The notes under the pieces were generated by a model. It saw nothing but the letters and a program-made list of their open reading frames with translations, was not told the DNA's origin and ran no database searches. From assembly GCA_929200685.1 (NCBI GenBank), contig CAKNAO010000033.1, positions 1 to 5,601 of the forward strand: 5,601 nucleotides of DNA, given 5' to 3'. The stretch comes from an uncultured bacterium. GTDB taxonomy: Bacteria > Bacillota_I > Bacilli_A > Mycoplasmatales > Metamycoplasmataceae. A program made the position numbers and the translations under genes. Positions 1-5,601 of the stretch are shown here, in pieces. Position 1 is the stretch's first letter, and the number at the start of each line of letters is the position of its first letter.

Positions 1-3
1 ATA

Positions 4-9
4 TATAAT
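4..9 (+). promoter_or_regulatory. Candidate -10 box of the lipoprotein gene
   Basis: A perfect TATAAT lies 44 bases before the ATG at 54, which would give a leader of roughly 38 bases. The -35 region would fall outside the window, so the promoter cannot be completed. The surrounding sequence is almost all A/T, so a chance match is possible. Confidence 0.4.
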
Positions 10-40
10 ATTCATATAAAATAAAATATATAAATTATTC

Positions 41-48
41 AAGGTGGT
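41..48 (+). promoter_or_regulatory. Ribosome binding site of the lipoprotein gene
   Basis: AAGGTGGT sits five bases before the ATG at 54 and partly matches the anti-Shine-Dalgarno complement (AAGGAGGT). It is the only G-rich stretch in the first 53 bases. It fixes the start codon, which is also the one that yields a proper lipoprotein signal peptide. Confidence 0.85.
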
Positions 49-53
49 TTGTT

Positions 54-3000
54 ATGAAAAAAAGTTTTTTATATAGTTTAGGTTCAATATCAATAATTTC
101 AATTTCTTCTATACCTATTATTTCATGTGCTAAAAGTAGTGAAGAAAATGATAAAAAAAGTTCAGAAGATAAAGTCTTTTCAACTAATATTAAAAAAATT
201 AATGAAATCATTGCAAAAATTAAAGTTTTAGATATCAAATTAAATTCTAATGTTGATACTTCAAATGATGAAAAAACTTTAGAAGCAATTAAAACTCAAC
301 TTCAAGTAGACAATTCTTCATTAACTAATGATGACCTTGCTAAAATTACTGATAATATTAGTAGTTTAAATCTTGGCATTAAAACTCAAGTTATTTTAAC
401 AATTAAAGTTGGTGAACAATCTAATAAACTTGAAATTTATGTTACAAAAACAAAGAATATTAATAAAAATCAATTAAATAATCTTGAAATTAATAAAATC
501 AAAAATATATTAAAAAAAATTGTTTTAAAAAATATTATTATTTCTAATACAAGTGGTTCAATCACTGATAACAAAAATGAAATTCTTAGTCAAATTCAAA
601 ATTTAGATGGTTATCCTTTAAATCTGAATGGAGTTAAAGTTTCTATAAAAGAAAATGATATTAAAATTAGTGTTGAAGGAACTCCAATTACACTTATATT
701 ATCAAAAGGTGATATATCAGAAGAAATACCATCTTTATTCACAATAAGTAGAACTAAAACTCAAAATGAATTAGATGAAGAAAAAATTCTAAAAATTATA
801 GAAAAAATTAAATATAAAGAAATTGGATTTAAAGATACTATTGATACTTCAACTAGTGAAAAAATTCTAATTGCAATTAAAAATCAATTTAAAATAGATA
901 ATCCTTCATTAACAAATGAAGAACTTAATTTAATTATTAAACATAATGATGTTTTATTGAATTCAAATGTTAGAACTCAAATTCCTTTAAGAATTAATGT
1001 TGGTTCTCAGGATAGAATTTTTAATATTTATGTTACAAAATCAAGAAATGCTCAAGATTTTATTAAACAAAAACAATTAATAAATTTATTTACTCCTGAT
1101 AATAATACTTTAAAAATAAAATTAGATGATGATATTTTAATTGCAGATGCAACAATACTTGAAGAAGAAATTAAAAAACATTTAAAAATAAAATATAATT
1201 TATCAGATAAAGAATTAACTTATATTTCAATTGAAACACCATTTTCTGAGTTTTCAATTGGAAATTATAAAAATATTAATATTGGCATAAAAGTTGGTAA
1301 TGAAGAAAAAGATAAAACAATTAATTTTAAAGTTCTTCAATTTGCTAAAATGATTGATCTTAACATTAATATTCAAGATATTATTAACAGAGCAATTAAA
1401 GCTAGAACATTAAATATTCAAAATGGGGCAACAAAAGAAGAAGAAGGTTATTTAAATGTTCCTATTTTAGAAGATGGTAAAAATATTATTGCTATTAAAG
1501 TTAATGCTAATGGAGAATATACTAATTCTGATTTTGTTCAATATGATACATTAACAAGTTATGAAAATGATAAAGCTAAATACACTATTGATCAAAATGA
1601 TGATGATAAAAATAATAAAAAAAATGAAAGAATGCTTTACAATAAAAATAAAAAAACTCCTATTCTTGTTTCATTGAGAAAAAGTTATTTTGAACATTCA
1701 AGTGAAGAAGATGATGATAAAATAAAAAATTCATTTGATTATTTAAGACTTGCTGCTAATTTAAGTACAAGAGAAATTTTAAGAGAAATTTGAATTGATA
1801 TTGAAAATTATGTTAGTTCTAACATTGATCCTTCTGCAACTACAATAATTTCTGAAATTAAAAAAGAAACAAATTTAAACAACACAATAAGAGATTCTCA
1901 TTATAAAAAAAGTTCTTTATATAATAATTTAAATGATGAACAAAAATCAAAATTAGATTCTTTAATTAAAAATATTATTAATCCATTTATTGATCAATTA
2001 TCTGATCAAAATATAGCATGTGTTAAAAGATTAATTTTAAAATTAAAATTAATTCCAAATTATATTAAAAATAAACATAATGAAATAGTTAATAAATTAA
2101 GTTCATTACTTGAAGATGAAAGAATCAAGAAATTTAAAATTTATAATTTAAAATTTTATAAATCTTGAAAAAATTCTGATTGAGTTGTTAATATTCCACT
2201 TTATGATGATTCTAAAAAAGTTAAATATTCAAGATATAAAGTTAATATTGTTGATCAAGTTCCATTAATATTTGATGTTGAACATGAAAAATATTTAAAT
2301 CCAATAGCATATTCAATTGGGGAAACATTTATCAATTTAGTTGAAAATGCTTTAGTTAATATGCCTTTAACAAAAACATTATTAAAAGAAGCTAATAATG
2401 TTAATCCATTTGAAATATTTATAAAAGATTTTTTTAATAAATTTAAAAATACTAATTTATTAAATGCCGCAAAATTAGATATTACTTCATCTGAAAATTA
2501 TAATGGTACAATAATTAATTACATTAAAAAATTATTAACTAATTCATTTATCTTTAATGAAAAATTTGTTAAAAACTTTTCATTATTTGATAATACTAAC
2601 TTAAATGCAAAAGAATGATATAACTTTAATTTAAAAAATATAATCAATTCTTTTATTCCTCAAGCATGAGATTGATTAAAAAAATGAGAAAATTCAACAA
2701 ATAAAAGTTTTGTTAATTTATTAAATGCAATAAAAAATGATCTTGATAATAATAAAAATAATAGACCTTTTTCATTAATAAAAATTAATGTATATTTTAA
2801 TGATGAAGCATATTCTAAAAAAATAAATTTAGATTCATTTTTTAATAAAGATTTATTGTCATATAAAGAATTTATAAATTTATTTGAAACAAATGATAGA
2901 ATTGATGATATTAAAGGAAAATTTGGAACAAAAATTGAGACTTTAATAAATGAAGAAGATTTATTTAATATTTCTATAAAATCAATATGAAATAGTAAAA

Positions 3001-3419
3001 TAAAACCTTTTATTGAAGAAATACAAAAAAAATTAGAAGATAATTTTGATACTTGATTGGGAAATCCTATTTGAACTCTTATCAATGCTTCAAGTGTAAA
3101 AGAATTTATGCAAAAAAATGTTAAACCCATTATTGAAGAAGTTTTTCCAATATTAAAAGATTTTAGTAATATCATATTCAAAGTTATTAAAGGTGAAAGT
3201 GGAATTTATGATGAGATTGACATTGATTATATAAGTTCATTAATTTTAAGAATTGAATGATTAATTAATAAATATCGCATGATTGGATATTTAGGTTATA
3301 ATCTAAGTCTTTACATTCCTGATTTAACTAATTCTTTTAAAGAAATTAATGATGAAATAAGATTAGAACACCCAATAATAAAAATAATTAATAATATATT
3401 TGGACCAATAACAAGATAG
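54..3419 (+). CDS. Large surface lipoprotein with N-terminal repeats, unknown function
   Basis: Read with UGA as tryptophan, this is one uninterrupted frame of 1121 residues ending in TAG at 3417-3419. Eleven in-frame UGA codons (residues 580, 705, 710, 855, 872, 874, 878, 979, 1001, 1007, 1069) would break it under the standard code. The N-terminus is a lipoprotein signal: KK at 2-3, a hydrophobic Ile/Ser stretch at about 5-24, and lipobox IISC ending in Cys25. The mature protein should therefore be lipid-anchored on the outer face of the membrane. After a charged Ser/Glu/Lys linker (26-45), residues 46-430 hold four similar-sized beta-rich units. Units 1 and 3 are clearly homologous. Residues 510-560 form an Asp/Asn/Lys-rich linker. 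Residues 560-1121 look mostly helical and carry all the tryptophans; I do not recognise this part. Mollicute genomes often carry families of large paralogous lipoproteins used in adhesion and antigenic variation, and the N-terminal units could belong to such a family (for example Pfam Lipoprotein_17). That assignment is inference, as is any role in host contact. Confidence 0.93.
189..458 (+). repeat. Lipoprotein internal repeat unit 1 (residues 46-135)
   Basis: This roughly 90-residue unit aligns by hand with residues 244-332 at about 40 identical positions in 88. Shared landmarks are a DTS..EK....AIK.Q segment, a DN.SLTN..L segment and the closing IYVTK...N. The block starts with an amphipathic helix-like stretch and ends in alternating hydrophobic residues typical of beta strands. 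It is coding sequence inside the lipoprotein gene. Confidence 0.8.
483..761 (+). repeat. Lipoprotein repeat-like unit 2 (residues 144-236)
   Basis: This is a block of the same length and layout as unit 1: a helical-looking start (NKIKNILKKI), a variable middle, then beta-like strands (ITLILSKGD, then LFTISRTK). Sequence identity to the other units is low. I infer the repeat mainly from spacing and the shared end pattern, so this could be a different domain. Confidence 0.4.
783..1049 (+). repeat. Lipoprotein internal repeat unit 3 (residues 244-332)
   Basis: This is the second clear copy of unit 1, displaced by 197 codons. The DNA still shows the relationship: the 15 bases coding for IYVTK and its flank are identical at 435-449 and 1026-1040, and the segment coding for SLTN..L is nearly identical. 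This points to an old duplication within the gene, kept in frame. Confidence 0.8.
1074..1343 (+). repeat. Lipoprotein repeat-like unit 4 (residues 341-430)
   Basis: This is a fourth block of about 90 residues with a similar end pattern (IGIKVG, a charged turn, then INFKVLQF), comparable to the LTIKVG / LRINVG followed by IYVTK in units 1 and 3. Apart from this end the similarity is weak. With unit 2 it would make an A-B-A'-B' arrangement, but that is inference. Confidence 0.4.
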
Positions 3420-3431
3420 ACAAAAAATATA

Positions 3432-3471
3432 AATAAAAATCACTTAAAAAAATTTTTAAGTGATTTTTATT
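3432..3471. terminator. Rho-independent terminator between convergent genes
   Basis: A perfect inverted repeat of 19 bp (3432-3450 pairing with 3453-3471), with AA at the centre, begins 12 bases after the lipoprotein stop codon. The core CACTT/AAGTG supplies nearly all the G/C of the surrounding region. The outer A-run and T-run give a U-tract on the plus strand and, read the other way, also on the minus strand. It should end the lipoprotein transcript and could act as a backup terminator for the transporter gene converging from the right. Confidence 0.85.
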
Positions 3472-3546
3472 ATATGTAAAATTGAGTGATTCAAAAAAAT
3501 AAAATTATATTAGATTCTAAAGAAAAAAATATTTTTATTAAATTTA

Positions 3547-3587
3547 AAATAAAAAAATAATGTTAATTTCTAATTATTTTTTTATTT
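3547..3587 (-). terminator. Possible A/T-only terminator at the end of the transporter gene
   Basis: A 15-bp inverted repeat (3547-3561 pairing with 3573-3587, loop of 11) contains the transporter stop codon at 3582-3584 in one arm. On the minus strand the stem ends in a run of T. It contains no G/C pairs, so its stability is low, and in sequence this A/T-rich such repeats also arise by chance. The position directly at the gene end is the main argument for function. Confidence 0.4.
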
Positions 3588-5180
3588 ATTTTTTTTATAT
3601 TTTTTAATTTTTTTTTCAAATTTTGAAATTAATCTATTTATCTTATCTTCAAGTTGTTCATGTTTAATATCTAAATGTTTTAATGTATAAAACATTGGTC
3701 AAATTATTATTAAACCAGAAAGTAATATTGTAATTGAATTTTTTCAAAGAAATATGTATTGTGCAGAAAACATTGTATCAATTTTTTGCATATTTGTTTT
3801 TTTATCTCCAGGATATGTTTGAGCAAAATATTTAAATGTATACAACATTATTAAAGCGACTACAACATTTCTTAAGATTGTTGATAATAATGAAAAACCA
3901 ATTCTATCTGTTGAACTAAATAGAGCTATTGAAGCTGTTAATGGTGCTAAAAATAACAAAGAAAGCATTATTATTTTAAGAATAATTTTTGCTTTTTCAA
4001 TTATTGGAATAATTTTCCCATTTGGTAATTTATTTGATAATCCAAATAATTTAAATAATGGTTCAGCAAATAATAATGTAGATATTAAATATAATGTTAA
4101 ACCTATTAAAAATGTATATGTTGCTGTTCAAAAAACAGTTTGTCTAACTCTTTTAAAATTTTTTGAACCATAGTTATAACCAATTATTGGTCTTGCTCCT
4201 TGAGTGACTGCTCAAAGAGTGGGGAAAAATAAAAATACTATTGGATTAGTTGCAGTTGTTAATATAATTATTATTGTAGGATCCCCATATACTGAATTTG
4301 AAACTTCTTGATTTATTTTTATGGTAATAGTTTGAACAAATGAAAATGCAAATTCTCCAATTAATGCTGGCATTCCAACAAGTAAACACCCAAGAAGAAT
4401 TAATCATCTAAAATGTTTAAAACCAAACATATTTTTAAATTTAGATATTTTTGAACTAGATTTAATAATAAAAATTATTAATATTATTGAAGTTATAAAA
4501 AATGAAATTAAACTTGCAATTGCTCCCCCTTGAATTCCCATTTTAAATGGTCCCATTAAAATATAATCAAATAATAGATTAAAAAACATTGGTATTATAG
4601 TTGCAAAAAGCATTCTTTTGTTTTTGGCTTCTGAACTAAGTATGCTTTGACAAATTCTATTAAATGTATTTATTGGATAAGCAACAATAATTATTCAATA
4701 ATATTTATATGATTCATTAGCAATAATTTTTGCATTTTCATAACCAGATTTTAAATATATTGAAAATATTCATGGTTTAGTTGTTAATAATAAAATTGGA
4801 ACTAAAATTATTGATATAGTTATCATAGACATTGTTGTTGTTTGTAAAACTTGGATAGCTCTTTGTTTATTTTTTGCTCCAAGTTGTATTGAATATCTTC
4901 TAGAAATCGCACTAGCTGTTAACATTGAAAATCCAAACATGATTGCACCAATTGGTCCAAATGAACTCATAAAAATTCTCACTAAATCTTTTGCATTTTT
5001 ACCAGTTGATATTTCTAAATGTTCATAATTTGAATAAGCTAAATTAATTGATAAAAGTGAATCAATAAAACTATAAAGTCCTCATGATAACATCATAATC
5101 ATTGCAGGAAAAGAAGTTTTAATTAATGATTTTCAAATTGGTAAATTTTCAAATAAATTAGTAGATTTTTTATTTAGCAT
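3582..5180 (-). CDS. MATE family multidrug/toxin efflux transporter
   Basis: Read with UGA as tryptophan, this is an intact 532-residue frame from ATG (5178-5180) to TAA (3582-3584) with nine in-frame UGA codons (residues 16, 33, 137, 162, 259, 323, 351, 479, 494). MATE proteins are inner-membrane antiporters that export cationic drugs or other compounds using a proton or sodium gradient. About twelve hydrophobic segments can be seen, in two six-helix halves starting near residues 24 and 260. Motifs include FPAM...D40 in helix 1, a GAK..R stretch after helix 2 (101-107), N201...D205 followed by GIQGGAIAS (215-223), the second-half opening GMP..GE (269-276), and the hallmark QGARPIIGYNYG (327-338). 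From family knowledge, D40, N201 and D205 line up with the cation/proton site described for archaeal PfMATE. At 532 residues it is longer than the usual 440-480, partly through a long external loop (about 48-66) and a basic C-terminal tail (501-532). Its substrate cannot be told from sequence. No clear Shine-Dalgarno sequence precedes the start. Confidence 0.92.
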
Positions 5181-5218
5181 AAAAAAATAATATCATTTAA
5201 TATAATAAAAAATATTAA

Positions 5219-5247
5219 ATTATATTTTTTAAATTAAAATTTTTAAA
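5219..5247 (-). promoter_or_regulatory. Candidate promoter of the MATE transporter gene
   Basis: On the minus strand, TATAAT (5224 down to 5219) lies 17 bases downstream of TTTAAA (5247 down to 5242), which matches four of six bases of the TTGACA consensus. This would give a leader of about 30 bases. A second -10-like TATATT (5204 down to 5199) would give a leader of only about 11 bases. The base composition makes both weak predictions. Confidence 0.4.
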
Positions 5248-5268
5248 AATATTATTAAATAAATTATT

Positions 5269-5274
5269 TATAAT
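5269..5274 (+). promoter_or_regulatory. Candidate -10 box of the glycosidase gene
   Basis: A perfect TATAAT lies 41 bases before the ATG at 5316, giving a leader of about 35 bases. I see no convincing -35 box at the usual spacing, which is common in mollicute promoters. A chance match is possible in A/T-only DNA. Confidence 0.4.
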
Positions 5275-5302
5275 TTTTTTATTAATATTATGTTTTAAAA
5301 TA

Positions 5303-5310
5303 AAAAGGAA
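5303..5310 (+). promoter_or_regulatory. Ribosome binding site of the glycosidase gene
   Basis: AAAAGGAA, with the core AAGGAA, ends five bases before the ATG at 5316. It contains two of the only four G/C bases in the intergenic gap. It supports ATG 5316 as the start. Confidence 0.75.
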
Positions 5311-5315
5311 AATTA

Positions 5316-5601
5316 ATGTTGAAAAAAATAGTATTTTTATCAATGAGTTTATTAACTGGATTAATTTCTATTATTCTTGTTGTTGTTTTAGTAGCACCAG
5401 CAAAAATTGATAAAGTTAATTATGAAAATAATTTTTTATGAATTAATAATTTTAGATCAAAAGAATTTGTAAAAATAGAAAATAAAAGAAGTGAAGTTAT
5501 ATATCAAATATTTCCTTCTTCTTTTGCTGATGGAAATGATGATGGAAAAGGTGATTTAATTGGAGTTAAAAATAAAATTCAATATTTTAAAGAACTAGGA
5601 A
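5316..5601 (+). CDS. Membrane-anchored GH13 (alpha-amylase family) glycosidase, 5' part
   Basis: The first 95 codons are present and the gene runs off the window edge. UGA at codon 42 is read as tryptophan. Residues 1-27 form a signal-anchor: KK at 3-4, then a long hydrophobic stretch. There is no lipobox cysteine, so the enzyme is probably exported and either held by this helix or released by cleavage after it. From residue 60 the sequence matches the start of a GH13 catalytic barrel: EVIYQIFPSSFAD, then DGKGDL and KIQYFKELG. The spaced residues D72, N74, D76 and D80 fit the calcium-binding loop of oligo-1,6-glucosidase-type GH13 enzymes (D-x-N-x-D-x-x-x-D). The enzyme would hydrolyse alpha-glucosidic bonds in oligo- or polysaccharides outside the membrane. 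The catalytic Asp/Glu residues lie beyond the window, so activity and exact specificity (amylase, oligo-glucosidase, trehalose-type) cannot be judged. It is divergent from the MATE gene and has its own leader. Confidence 0.88.

Larger units (their letters stand above)
5195..5291. other. 97-base stretch of pure A/T between divergent genes
   Basis: No G or C occurs from 5195 to 5291, and the whole 135-base gap between the transporter and glycosidase starts has only four. It must hold the promoters of both genes. Near its middle lies the 12-bp palindrome ATTTTTAAAAAT (5239-5250). A palindrome of this kind is easily produced by chance in A/T-only DNA, so I do not call it an operator. Confidence 0.9.

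Noticed and set aside
35..238. Open frame of 67 codons on the minus strand
   Set aside because: It is antisense to the lipoprotein signal peptide and start, and no independent signal supports it.
2361..2618. Possible separate small gene on the plus strand
   Set aside because: It is in the same frame as the lipoprotein and merely lies between an internal ATG and a UGA read as tryptophan; no ribosome binding site precedes it.
2660..3181. Open frame of 173 codons on the minus strand
   Set aside because: It lies entirely antisense to the lipoprotein coding region, has no ribosome binding site, and its hydrophobic composition is what the complement of A/T-rich Lys/Asn/Glu codons gives.
3525..3536. 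Palindrome AAAAATATTTTT in the convergent gap
   Set aside because: It has no loop, no G/C pairs and no relation to a gene end; expected by chance in this composition.
3582..5180. Transporter as a pseudogene broken by stop codons
   Set aside because: All interruptions are UGA, in one frame, several at tryptophan-compatible positions in membrane helices; with code 4 the gene is intact with both MATE halves.
5181..5315. Replication origin in the A/T-only gap
   Set aside because: I see no DnaA box (TTATCCACA or close variants) and no dnaA or dnaN gene nearby; high A/T content alone is normal for intergenic DNA here.
1..5601. Defence system, phage, insertion sequence, CRISPR or RNA gene
   Set aside because: No nuclease, transposase, integrase or reverse transcriptase motifs, no regularly spaced repeats and no tRNA-like or rRNA-like G/C-richer stretches were seen; the whole window is accounted for by three genes and their short gaps.

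Overview
This window comes from a mollicute (Mycoplasma, Spiroplasma or Ureaplasma type of bacterium). It is extremely A/T-rich, its arginine codons are almost all AGA, and its proteins read through only if UGA means tryptophan (genetic code 4). Under the standard code the two large genes look like strings of short fragments. Under code 4 they become intact frames of 1121 and 532 codons. I cannot place the genus from sequence alone.

Layout: (1) Positions 54-3419, plus strand, encode a very large surface lipoprotein. It has a strong ribosome binding site, a lipobox cysteine at residue 25, a repetitive tryptophan-free N-terminal half and a helical-looking tryptophan-containing C-terminal half of unknown function. 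(2) Positions 3420-3581 lie between convergent genes. They hold a near-perfect 19-bp inverted repeat that should terminate the lipoprotein transcript and possibly also the opposing one, and a second A/T-only stem-loop that overlaps the end of the transporter gene. (3) Positions 3582-5180, minus strand, encode a 12-helix MATE-family multidrug/toxin extrusion transporter with both half-repeats and their signature motifs. (4) Positions 5181-5315 are a divergent promoter region with only four G/C bases, including 97 consecutive A/T bases. (5) From 5316 to the window edge, plus strand, comes the start of a membrane-anchored or exported glycoside hydrolase family 13 (alpha-amylase/oligo-glucosidase type) enzyme, truncated after 95 codons.

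All three products act at the cell surface or membrane: an anchored lipoprotein, an exporter and an extracellular-facing glycosidase. Each gene appears to be its own transcription unit, since the lipoprotein and transporter genes converge and the transporter and glycosidase genes diverge. I infer no shared pathway. I see no RNA genes, CRISPR arrays, insertion sequences or phage genes. The part I cannot explain from known families is the lipoprotein, especially its C-terminal half.
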